Shown: piece by piece, positions 1-5,799 of the stretch
Layout: each line of letters opens with the position of its first letter
Numbering within the stretch: position 1 is the stretch's first letter
Origin: Ignavibacteriales bacterium
Lineage (GTDB): Bacteria; Bacteroidota; Ignavibacteria; Ignavibacteriales; Ignavibacteriaceae
Assembly: GCA_027349615.1 (NCBI GenBank)
Contig: DAIEML010000151.1
Location: 1 to 5,799 of the forward strand
Reading direction: 5' to 3'
Length of the DNA: 5,799 nt
Program-made: the position numbers and the translations under genes
The notes under the pieces: generated by a model
Told to the model about the DNA's origin: nothing
Databases searched by the model: none
The model's input: the letters and a program-made list of their open reading frames with translations, nothing else

Positions 1-118
1 TTATAAATTAAATGATGATTTAGAATATTTCATTGCAAAAGGCGCAACTCATAATGAAGCAGCTTGGGCAAAAAGAAATTGGCGGTATTTGGAATTTATG
101 TTTGGGATGAAAGATTAA
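1..118 (+). CDS. 3' end of a probable alpha/beta-hydrolase (putative esterase family), partial
   Basis: Reading from base 2, an open frame of 39 codons runs to a TAA at 116-118; the start lies outside the window. The fragment contains the stretch GATHNEAAWAKR followed by a hydrophobic FMFG end. A His-Asn-Glu-x-x-Trp motif close to the C-terminus is what I recall from the putative esterase (enterochelin esterase/Esterase D-like) branch of alpha/beta-hydrolases, where this His (codon at 50-52) completes the Ser-Asp-His triad. The nucleophile and acid are not visible, so the family call is an inference from a short tail. That this is a real coding end is supported by the continuous frame and by its stop lying 3 bases from the convergent stop of lptB. 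It is not part of the LPS operon. Confidence 0.6.
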   Translation, partial: YKLNDDLEYFIAKGATHNEAAWAKRNWRYLEFMFGMKD

Positions 119-121
119 AAT

Positions 122-859
122 TTAATATCTATCAAGTTTAAACTTTTCACCAAGATATAATTTTCTTACTTCAGCATCTTCGGCAAGTTCGTTCGCTTTG
201 CCTTGCTTAAAAATTGTTCCGTTGATAAGAATGTAACCATTATCCACAATACTCAAAGTTTCATGAACATTATGATCTGTAATTAGAACTCCGATGCCGC
301 GGTTTTTTAAGTTGGCTACAATCTGCATAATGTCTTCAACTGCAATCGGATCAACTCCGGCGAATGGTTCATCGAGTAAAATAAAATCGGGATCAGTTGC
401 AAGCGCTCGAGCAATTTCCGTTCGTCTTCTTTCACCTCCGCTTAATTGAAATCCTTTACTTTTTCGAATATGAGCAATGCTTAAATCTTCTAATAATTTT
501 TCACATTTTTCTTTTCTTGATTTTGAATCAAGTTTTGTTAATTCAAGAACCGCCATTAAATTATCTTCAACAGAAAGTCTGCGAAACACAGAAGCTTCTT
601 GCGGAAGATAACCAATGCCCATCCTTGCACGCTTAAACATTGGTTGATGTGTAATTTCATTTTCATCTAAAAAAACTTTTCCGCCATCAGGACGAATCAT
701 CCCTACAATCATATAGAAAGTTGTAGTTTTGCCAGCACCGTTTGGACCAAGCAGTCCAACAATTTCACCTTTAGAAACTTTAACCGAAGCTTTATTAACA
801 ACGGTTCTCTTTTTATAAATCTTAATTAAATTTTCGCTTCTTAATGTTGTCGTATTCAT
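122..859 (-). CDS. lptB: LptB, ATP-binding subunit of the LPS export ABC transporter
   Basis: This is the cytoplasmic ATPase that, as a dimer with LptF and LptG, extracts lipopolysaccharide from the inner membrane and pushes it into the Lpt bridge. All ABC landmarks are intact in the 245 residues: Walker A GPNGAGKTT at 38-46 (Lys44), Q-loop YLPQEAS with Gln87, signature LSGGERRR at 139-146, Walker B FILLDEP with Asp163/Glu164, and switch His197 in TDHNV. Stretches such as GIGYLPQEAS, FRRLSV-DNLMAVL and LDEPFAGVDP, plus the tail YLGE-F-L, match E. coli LptB (241 aa as I recall) specifically rather than ABC ATPases in general. The ATG overlaps the TGA of the upstream OstA-like gene by 4 bases (ATGA, 856-859). 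No Shine-Dalgarno sequence is visible before it, so translation is probably coupled to the upstream gene. It is the last gene of the operon. LptF and LptG are not in the window and must be encoded elsewhere. Confidence 0.97.
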   Translation of the reverse strand: MNTTTLRSENLIKIYKKRTVVNKASVKVSKGEIVGLLGPNGAGKTTTFYMIVGMIRPDGGKVFLDENEITHQPMFKRARMGIGYLPQEASVFRRLSVEDNLMAVLELTKLDSKSRKEKCEKLLEDLSIAHIRKSKGFQLSGGERRRTEIARALATDPDFILLDEPFAGVDPIAVEDIMQIVANLKNRGIGVLITDHNVHETLSIVDNGYILINGTIFKQGKANELAEDAEVRKLYLGEKFKLDRY

Positions 860-2361
860 TTATGTATTTTGTTGTTGGTTGATTTATTTCCACTTGGTAA
901 AATATCTTTTGGCATTATTTTTTTATTTGAAATTTTTTCTGGTATTAAAACATTGTTTAAAATATTTAGTTGAGAAAGAAGATCTTCTTTTTTAGGACGA
1001 TTTTTATAAACGACAAATCCAGGTAAAGTAAATGCAAGTTCATTTCCCTCAACTTTATTTTCAGGATGATATTCGCTTGTTGGTGAACCGTATAATTTAA
1101 CTTCGCTTACTTTTTTATTTGAGAAAATTATTCTTGCTGAATCTGATGAAGACTTAGTTAAACCGTTTGGATTATTCTCTTCATAAAGATAATAAATGCT
1201 ATGAATTCCGCCATACACATCGGTTTCACTAATTCCATTATCATCGAAATGTATTTTAATATCACTGCCTGACATCTGGTCAAATCTTTTTTCAAATTTT
1301 TGATTTTGTGATAATATAAAAGCATTCTTATCAACATCAAGTAAATAAATTTTATTTTCTTTCAAAAATATTGTTACTGAATCTCCGGTTAGCTGCGAAT
1401 TATCGTACCAGATAATTGGCTGATTTGAGTTTTCACTAATTTTTTTTGTAACAATTTTTCCAAGCGATCTATAATATTCAGTGAAATCATTTTTCGAAGC
1501 AAACTCACCGCGTACAATCTGCACGGAATCTTCAGCTTTAAAAATATTAATTGTGTCTCGATAAGCTTCCATTTTTTGAGATTTAATAATCAAAGTATCA
1601 ATCTTAATTGAATCAATTTTTTCAGTTTCGCTTAAACTATCGTTGCTTTTATAAACCGACGAATCAATTTGTAAAAATAAAGGTTCCTTCGTAACAAGAG
1701 TATAAAATCTTTGAGGGTAATCTTCTAAATGATTTCCATAAATAATTGAGTTATTAGAAGTGCTGCTAATCTTAACATGATTTTCTGCAAATGTAATTCT
1801 TGAGTCGCGATAATGAACAAGGCTGTCAGCTTGAATAGTATTTTTAGATTCAACAATTTTAACATTTCCAACTGCAACCGCTTTACCTTGATCTTTATAA
1901 TAAATTAATAAATTAGAAGTCAAGGTTGAAGAAGTATCAACAAGTTTAACGTTGCTGTTAAACTCTGCCCGGTTTTGATCGAAATAATAAATTCCGGTAT
2001 CGGCAGTTAAAACAACTTTTTTATCATTTAAAGTTACACCAGAATTTGATTGTGCTTTCCTTTCATTGCCATAATAAAATCCATGCGACGTTGTAATTGT
2101 TAAAGTATCTTGAGTCGCAACAACATTACCAATTAGCTCGGCATAATTTTTAGAAATATATTGAATAGCATGATCGCATGTTATTCTAACATTGCCTTGA
2201 GTTAAAACAACGTGTCCATAAACGTCGCGAATAGATTCGCCGTCCACCATTCTTCCGGAAAGGCTGTCACCATTAACTATAATGTAATCTTGCTGCTGTG
2301 CAAATGCGTTAACAGTAAAAAAGAAAAGAAGTCCGCTAAACAAAATTATTTTTGAAAACAT
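856..2361 (-). CDS. lptA: LptA-type OstA-like periplasmic LPS transport protein (long form)
   Basis: This is a 501-residue exported protein of the OstA/LptA superfamily, inferred to form or contribute to the periplasmic bridge that carries LPS from LptC towards LptD. A signal peptide covers residues 1-21: Lys4, a hydrophobic run from about 5 to 17, and a signal peptidase I site AFA|QQ after Ala21. Residues 49-210 contain five to six tandem units of about 29 residues with a G/N-N-V...D...Y spacing (GNV at 78, NVK at 137, GNVK at 165, NHVK at 194), as expected for the beta-taco/jelly-roll fold. A second repetitive block at about 320-435 follows a charged middle region. Classical LptA is under 200 residues, so this is far longer; I know such long OstA-like proteins from Bacteroidota. 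The start is ATG, 46 bases after lptC, with only a distant purine-rich GAAGAGAG (2378-2385) upstream. The family is secure; calling it LptA rather than another OstA protein rests on its position between lptC and lptB. Confidence 0.85.
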   Translation of the reverse strand: MFSKIILFSGLLFFFTVNAFAQQQDYIIVNGDSLSGRMVDGESIRDVYGHVVLTQGNVRITCDHAIQYISKNYAELIGNVVATQDTLTITTSHGFYYGNERKAQSNSGVTLNDKKVVLTADTGIYYFDQNRAEFNSNVKLVDTSSTLTSNLLIYYKDQGKAVAVGNVKIVESKNTIQADSLVHYRDSRITFAENHVKISSTSNNSIIYGNHLEDYPQRFYTLVTKEPLFLQIDSSVYKSNDSLSETEKIDSIKIDTLIIKSQKMEAYRDTINIFKAEDSVQIVRGEFASKNDFTEYYRSLGKIVTKKISENSNQPIIWYDNSQLTGDSVTIFLKENKIYLLDVDKNAFILSQNQKFEKRFDQMSGSDIKIHFDDNGISETDVYGGIHSIYYLYEENNPNGLTKSSSDSARIIFSNKKVSEVKLYGSPTSEYHPENKVEGNELAFTLPGFVVYKNRPKKEDLLSQLNILNNVLIPEKISNKKIMPKDILPSGNKSTNNKIHK

Positions 2362-2407
2362 AAATTAGATTTTTATTCTCTCTTCATTTAACCTTTAAGA
2401 GGAAACA

Positions 2408-2974
2408 TCATTTTGGTTTTTGATTTTTCGATTTTGAATTGCTGATAGAATCAATCCGAGTAACATATGTATTATTATAAATAGTATAATTTCTCAAATT
2501 CTGATCAGAATCAAATCCGTAGCCTTGTATTTTTTCTTTTGGAGAAATTATTGTAACAAATTTATCTGATACTATTTTTCTATCTTTATTCCGCCACATT
2601 AATTCTTGAGTTTTCAATGTTACTCCGCTATCACTAACAGCAACAACACTGTCAATTGCATATAAGTCTTTTGTGATATCATCAACCTTACCTTTGTTTG
2701 AAGTAAGAATCGTTCCAACTTTTCCATTAAGATTATAAAAATTTACTTTTATCGTATCAAGCAAAGTTTCCTGCGGTTGATCATACATCATTAAATGATT
2801 TGCAAACAATACAGCCTTTGTTTTTCCTGAATCGCTAAAAAAAACAGTATCGTCCCAGCTTTCTTGAGCCGGCAGTTTTGTTACTTGAAGTGCGGAATTA
2901 ATCGTCGGCTGTACTTTTACTTCACTGCAGCCGGCTAATAAAAAAAATGATATTACTAAGAATAATAATTTCAT
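2408..2974 (-). CDS. lptC: LptC, LPS export protein, lipoprotein form
   Basis: This is the 188-residue periplasmic LPS-transfer protein that docks on LptB2FG and hands LPS to LptA. The N-terminus is a lipoprotein signal peptide: MKLLFLVISFFLLAGC, with lipobox LAGC and lipidated Cys16. E. coli LptC (191 aa) instead keeps an uncleaved transmembrane helix. The body shows the LptC/OstA-type strand pattern: VNFYNLNGKVGTILTS (77-92), then DLYAIDSVVAVSDSGVTLKTQELMWR in two parts (103-128: DSVVAVSDSG followed by T-Q-L-W), then KIVSDKFVTIISP (133-145) and the closing IQGYGFDSDQNL (149-160). That G-x-G-F/L-x-S/A-D motif is typical of LptC. The tail is Ser/Lys/Asn-rich. The ATG overlaps the kdsD TGA in ATGA (2971-2974), so translation is probably coupled. 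The next gene, the OstA-like lptA, begins 46 bases after the stop, which supports the assignment. Confidence 0.92.
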   Translation of the reverse strand: MKLLFLVISFFLLAGCSEVKVQPTINSALQVTKLPAQESWDDTVFFSDSGKTKAVLFANHLMMYDQPQETLLDTIKVNFYNLNGKVGTILTSNKGKVDDITKDLYAIDSVVAVSDSGVTLKTQELMWRNKDRKIVSDKFVTIISPKEKIQGYGFDSDQNLRNYTIYNNTYVTRIDSISNSKSKNQKPK

Positions 2975-3948
2975 CTCTGGCGAAGGCCAAGGTTGATTAA
3001 ATCATGAAGGTGGATAATTCCAATCGGTTTACTTCTTTCGTCGATAATAATCATCGCGGTAATTTTAAAATTTTCCATCTGCTGTAATGCGAACGAGGCT
3101 AGATAATTATCTTTCATTACCTTTGGATTATGTGTCATTATATCTTTTGCGGTTAAATCTTTTATATCAAGAGTTCGTTCAAGTAATCTGCGTAAATCTC
3201 CGTCAGTGATTACTCCGGTTAATTTTCCGGATTCATTAACAACAGTTGTAGTTCCAAGTCTTTTAGAAGTGATTTCGAGAATAACATCTTTAATCGAAGT
3301 TTTTTCTAACACTTGAGGGATTTTATCTCCTCTAATCATTATTTCTTTTATTTCAAGCGATAATCTTTTTCCTAAGCTTCCTCCAGGGTGCAAGTAAGCA
3401 AAATCTTCAGCTGTAAAACCTCTTTTTTGAAGTAGCGCAATAGATAGCGCATCGCCCATGGCAAGTGTTGCTGTTGTTGATGCAGTTGGTGCTAAATCAT
3501 GCGGACAAGCTTCTTCTTTAACACTAATATTTAAAAAAATATCGCACTCAGAACCAAGTCTAGAATTTTTGTTACCGCTCATTGCAATCAATGTAACTTT
3601 TAATCGCTTAAACATCGGAATTAGATTTAATATTTCTTCAGTGTTTCCGCTTTTTGAAATTAGAATTACAACATCTTCTTGCCGAACCATTCCTAGATCG
3701 CCATGTAAAGCATCGGTGGGATGTAAATATATTGCAGCAGTACCCGTTGAGTTTAATGTTGCTACAATTTTTCTTGCAATTAACCCGGACTTTCCCATTC
3801 CTGAAAGTACAACACGGCCTTTGGAATTATAAATTACTTCTACAGCTTTTACAAATTCGCTATCGATGCTTTCCGAAAGATTTGCAACAGCTTCAGATTC
3901 AATTCTAATTACCTCTTTCCCCTTTTGAATAATTTCATCGGCAGTCAA
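2971..3948 (-). CDS. kdsD: KdsD, arabinose-5-phosphate isomerase (SIS-CBS-CBS)
   Basis: This cytoplasmic sugar-phosphate isomerase interconverts D-ribulose 5-phosphate and D-arabinose 5-phosphate, the first committed step towards Kdo. The 325 residues carry a SIS domain at about 35-180 (SGMGKSG at 49-55, ISKSGNTEE at 97-105, HDLAPTASTTAT at 150-161, FAYLHPGGSLGKRL at 183-196), then two CBS domains at about 204-262 and 267-325. The catalytic residues I remember for E. coli KdsD (Lys59, Glu111, Glu152, His193) map at a constant offset of -6 to Lys53, Glu105, Glu146 and His187, all present. The start is TTG at 3946-3948. An in-frame TAA lies two codons upstream and no ATG occurs before Met51, so TTG is forced; a TGAGGT ribosome site sits 5 bases ahead. 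The gene follows kdsA by 19 bases and overlaps lptC by 4. Paralogues KpsF and GutQ share this fold; the operon favours KdsD. Confidence 0.96.
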   Translation of the reverse strand: MTADEIIQKGKEVIRIESEAVANLSESIDSEFVKAVEVIYNSKGRVVLSGMGKSGLIARKIVATLNSTGTAAIYLHPTDALHGDLGMVRQEDVVILISKSGNTEEILNLIPMFKRLKVTLIAMSGNKNSRLGSECDIFLNISVKEEACPHDLAPTASTTATLAMGDALSIALLQKRGFTAEDFAYLHPGGSLGKRLSLEIKEIMIRGDKIPQVLEKTSIKDVILEITSKRLGTTTVVNESGKLTGVITDGDLRRLLERTLDIKDLTAKDIMTHNPKVMKDNYLASFALQQMENFKITAMIIIDERSKPIGIIHLHDLINLGLRQR

Positions 3949-3953
3949 TGCTT

Positions 3954-3959
3954 ACCTCA
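3954..3959 (-). promoter_or_regulatory. Ribosome binding site of kdsD
   Basis: On the minus strand TGAGGT lies 5 bases before the TTG start of kdsD, complementary to the 16S rRNA anti-Shine-Dalgarno core. It is the clearest ribosome site in the operon and supports initiation at TTG. It sits in the 19-base gap between the kdsA stop and the kdsD start. Confidence 0.75.
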
Positions 3960-3967
3960 ATTTTTAT

Positions 3968-4780
3968 TTAATAATGTTTTACAATTTTGTCAATTGCTTT
4001 TGTTTCGATGAGGAGATTTTTTAGATCACTCAATGGAAGCTGACTTGAAGCATCACTTAATGCTTCTTTTGGGTTTGGATGAACTTCTAAAAATAATGCA
4101 TCAATTCCAACCGCTGCTGCAGCACGCGCCAACGGTTTAATAAATTCCGGTTCGCCGCCGCTTATATTTCCTTTACTTGTCAATTGTACCGAATGCGTTG
4201 CATCCATTACAACCGGATAACCGAATTTTTTCATAATAATAAATGAACGCATATCAACAACTAAATTATGATAACCGAAAGTTGTTCCGCGTTCGGTTAA
4301 AAGAATTTTTTTATTTCCAGTCAATGCAACTTTTTCAGCGGCATGTTTCATATCATCAGGAGCTAAAAATTGTCCTTTTTTAATATTTACAATTTTTCCG
4401 CTTCTGCCTGCTGCAATTAATAATTCTGTTTGCCTGGAAAGAAATGCTGGGATTTGTAAAATGTCGGCTACTTCAGAGGCAGTTTTAATTTCTTCTTTGG
4501 TATGAACATCAGTTAGAATTGGAAGGTGGAATTTTTTCTTTACTTTTCCTAAAATTTTAAGTGCTTCTTTGTCGCCAATTCCGGCGAAAGATTTTACGCT
4601 TGTTCTATTTGCTTTTTTATAGCTTGATTTAAAAATGTAAGATATATTCAATTCAGAGGTTATCTCTGCAATTTTTTCTGCTGTAGATAAAATCATTTTT
4701 TCGTTTTCTACAACACATGGACCAGCAATCAGAATAAACGGATTATCGTTTCCAATTTTTATATTATTAATTTCAACCAA
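3968..4780 (-). CDS. kdsA: KdsA, 3-deoxy-8-phosphooctulonate (Kdo-8-P) synthase, metal-dependent type
   Basis: This cytoplasmic TIM-barrel enzyme condenses phosphoenolpyruvate with arabinose 5-phosphate, the product of the adjacent kdsD, to give Kdo-8-phosphate. With a TTG start at 4778-4780 the protein has 270 residues: MVEINNIKIGN, IAGPCVVENE (19-28), FKSSYKKANRTS (50-61), LTDVHT (89-94), KGQFLAPDDM (135-144), TERGTTFGYHNLVVDMR (162-178), DATHSVQL (193-200), LFLEVHP (229-235), SDASSQLPL (242-250), ending KAIDKIVKHY. Cys22, His196, Glu232 and Asp243 match the four metal ligands of the Aquifex-type class II enzyme (Cys11, His185, Glu222, Asp233 as I recall); E. coli KdsA has Asn at the Cys position. 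The frame can be extended to another TTG at 4834 (288 aa). I prefer 4780 because homologues begin close to the MVEINN segment and because the best promoter box (4817-4824) lies inside the extension. Neither start has a clear Shine-Dalgarno sequence. It is the first gene of the operon. Confidence 0.93.
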   Translation of the reverse strand: MVEINNIKIGNDNPFILIAGPCVVENEKMILSTAEKIAEITSELNISYIFKSSYKKANRTSVKSFAGIGDKEALKILGKVKKKFHLPILTDVHTKEEIKTASEVADILQIPAFLSRQTELLIAAGRSGKIVNIKKGQFLAPDDMKHAAEKVALTGNKKILLTERGTTFGYHNLVVDMRSFIIMKKFGYPVVMDATHSVQLTSKGNISGGEPEFIKPLARAAAAVGIDALFLEVHPNPKEALSDASSQLPLSDLKNLLIETKAIDKIVKHY

Positions 4781-5027
4781 TCGTGTTAACTTATTATTAT
4801 GAAAAATTCTTTGATTCAAATATAACAAATTCAAAATCTTTATTTTAATTTTTTTCTAAGCTGAAATTGCTTTACCTAACAATAAAAATGTGATGTACGA
4901 AAAAGATCAGTTTCTATAGCTTTAAGATTCTTTAAAAAATAAATTTTCTATATTATTATTGAAGGCGGAATCTTATATAAATAAATTAGCTTTATGATTT
5001 TTTCAGAATAATTATTGTGGAATTAAC
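4781..5027. other. Divergent intergenic region between kdsA and the PIG-L deacetylase gene
   Basis: This region of about 250 bases is very AT-rich and holds no credible gene. It must contain promoters for both directions. Towards kdsA the TATATTTG box at 4817-4824 is the only good candidate. Towards the deacetylase gene, a weak TTGAAG (4959-4964) with TAAATT 17 bases later (4982-4987) and a TAGCTTTA (4987-4994) resembling TAnnTTTG are visible, neither convincing. An 8-base inverted repeat, TAAGATTC (4923-4930) with GAATCTTA (4968-4975), has a 37-base spacer. No riboswitch or terminator hairpin is evident. Confidence 0.6.
4817..4824 (-). promoter_or_regulatory. Candidate Bacteroidota-type -7 promoter box for the kdsA-lptB operon
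   Basis: The minus strand reads TATATTTG here, a perfect match to TAnnTTTG, the -7 element of Bacteroidota primary-sigma promoters. Transcription would start at about 4808-4812, giving a leader of about 30 bases before the TTG at 4780. No TTG appears at the expected -33 position (roughly 4842-4847 on the minus strand), so the match is to half the consensus. In AT-rich DNA the box could arise by chance. Its position ahead of the first gene of a minus-strand operon is the main support. Confidence 0.4.
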
Positions 5028-5799
5028 GTGATTAAAGTAAAATATATTTTCGTTTCAACACTAACCATCCTTTTAATTTTAACCAACTTAGAATTTACTA
5101 ATGCGCAATCCGGAAGTGTGATGAATTCTTCCGAATTGAAATTGGAACTTGATAAACTAAATGTTCTCGGAAGTGTCCTTTATGTTGCGGCTCATCCTGA
5201 TGATGAAAACAACGCACTGCTTGCTTACTTTGCAAAAGGTAAATTATTAAGAACAGGATATTTGTCATTAACGCGCGGCGACGGTGGGCAAAATTTAATT
5301 GGCCCTGAACAAGGTGCGTTGCTTGGTGTTATTAGAACTCAAGAATTGTTGGCAGCAAGAAGAATCGACGGAGCTGAACAGTTTTTCTCGCGCGCTATAG
5401 ATTTTGGATTTTCTAAATCCGCTAAAGAAACTTTAGACTTTTGGGGAAAAGATAAAATTCTTTCCGATGTTGTTTGGGTAATAAGAAAATTTAGACCGGA
5501 TATAATTATTACAAGATTTCACGGCACTAAAGAAGATGGCCACGGAAATCATACTGCCTCAGAAATTTTAGCCGCTGAAGCTTTTAAATTAGCTGGTGAT
5601 CCAACAGCTTTTCCAGAGCAGCTTCAATTCGTAAAACCATGGCAGCCAAAAAGAATTTTTTGGAACGCATGGCTTCCTTTGCTGGAACGTGAACACGCCG
5701 ATCTATCAAAATTTATAAAACTTGATGTTGGAGTTTATAATCCGCTGCTCGGCGAATCATATACTGAAATTGCCGCTCAAAGCAGAAGTATGCATAAGA
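5028..5799 (+). CDS. Secreted PIG-L/LmbE family zinc deacetylase, 3' end beyond window
   Basis: An open frame of 257 codons continues past the window edge. Residues 1-26 form a signal peptide (Lys3 and Lys5, a hydrophobic core, signal peptidase I site TNA|Q after Ala26), so the enzyme is exported. The PIG-L domain starts at about residue 46: VAAHPDDE (53-60) supplies zinc ligands His56 and Asp59 and the likely catalytic base Asp58. TRGDGGQNLIG (82-92), RTQELLAARRIDGA (103-116) and DGHGNHTASEI (170-180) follow, with the third ligand probably His175. Family members remove acetyl groups from N-acetylglucosamine-type substrates; the substrate here is unknown. The frame is closed by a TGA at 4995-4997 and has no ATG before codon 32, which lies after the signal peptide, so GTG at 5028-5030 is the start. 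Exported members I know from Bacteroidota are much longer, with extra C-terminal domains, so most of the gene may be missing. It is transcribed away from the kdsA operon. Confidence 0.9.
   Translation, partial: MIKVKYIFVSTLTILLILTNLEFTNAQSGSVMNSSELKLELDKLNVLGSVLYVAAHPDDENNALLAYFAKGKLLRTGYLSLTRGDGGQNLIGPEQGALLGVIRTQELLAARRIDGAEQFFSRAIDFGFSKSAKETLDFWGKDKILSDVVWVIRKFRPDIIITRFHGTKEDGHGNHTASEILAAEAFKLAGDPTAFPEQLQFVKPWQPKRIFWNAWLPLLEREHADLSKFIKLDVGVYNPLLGESYTEIAAQSRSMHK

Noticed and set aside
114..126. Short inverted repeat at the convergent stops as a bidirectional terminator
   Set aside because: The arms are only A and T, six bases with a one-base centre, so a stable hairpin is not expected.
397..636. 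A 79-codon plus-strand open frame opposite lptB
   Set aside because: It is antisense to the signature and Walker B region of lptB, is rich in Leu/Ile/Phe, and has no family resemblance.
1158..1340. A 60-codon minus-strand frame inside the OstA-like gene
   Set aside because: It is an alternative frame within a continuous, well-supported coding region. There is no sign of a frameshift in the main frame.
2362..2407. An internal promoter or regulatory element between lptC and lptA
   Set aside because: The 46-base gap has no TAnnTTTG box and no hairpin, only a purine-rich stretch too far from the ATG to be a confident ribosome site.
3458..3832. A 124-codon plus-strand open frame opposite kdsD
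   Set aside because: It lies wholly antisense to the SIS domain of a clearly real gene, and its translation shows no recognisable family features. It is a shadow of the kdsD codon pattern.
3654..3908. An 84-codon plus-strand open frame opposite kdsD
   Set aside because: It is Leu/Gln-rich, typical of reading the complement of AT-rich coding DNA, and is fully contained in kdsD with no ribosome site of note.
4959..4994. Promoter for the PIG-L gene (TTGAAG-17-TAAATT or TAGCTTTA)
   Set aside because: Both are poor matches in a very AT-rich stretch. The TTG to TAnnTTTG-like spacing is 25 bases, too long for the Bacteroidota promoter, so it was noted in the intergenic entry but not called.

Overview
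The window comes from an AT-rich Gram-negative bacterium. An assignment to the Bacteroidota/Chlorobi side of the tree (Ignavibacteria-like) fits best: LptC is a lipoprotein, the LptA-type protein is a long OstA-like form, Shine-Dalgarno sequences are mostly weak, three genes use TTG or GTG starts, and a secreted PIG-L/LmbE deacetylase lies next door. This placement is inferred from protein style and gene order; no phylogeny was possible.

Layout: (i) positions 1-118 hold the 3' end of a plus-strand gene whose C-terminus looks like an alpha/beta-hydrolase (putative esterase). (ii) Positions 122-4780 hold one tightly packed minus-strand operon, read right to left: kdsA, kdsD, lptC, a long lptA/OstA-like gene and lptB. 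(iii) Positions 4781-5027 are a divergent intergenic region with a good Bacteroidota-type -7 box for kdsA. (iv) From 5028 to the window edge there is a plus-strand gene for a secreted PIG-L deacetylase, starting at GTG and cut off by the window end.

The operon joins two stages of outer-membrane lipopolysaccharide assembly. KdsD makes arabinose 5-phosphate from ribulose 5-phosphate, and KdsA condenses it with phosphoenolpyruvate to Kdo-8-phosphate, the precursor of the inner-core sugar Kdo. LptB powers extraction of finished LPS from the inner membrane, while LptC and the LptA-like protein carry it across the periplasm. kdsC, kdsB, lptF, lptG and lptD are not in the window. Two junctions (kdsD/lptC and lptA/lptB) are 4-base ATGA overlaps, which suggests translational coupling.

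I see no mobile element, CRISPR array, tRNA or rRNA, and no clearly novel system. The observations most worth checking are the kdsA start versus its promoter, the metal-dependent signature of KdsA, the lipoprotein form of LptC, the two-part repeat structure of the OstA-like protein, and the absence of kdsC from the cluster.
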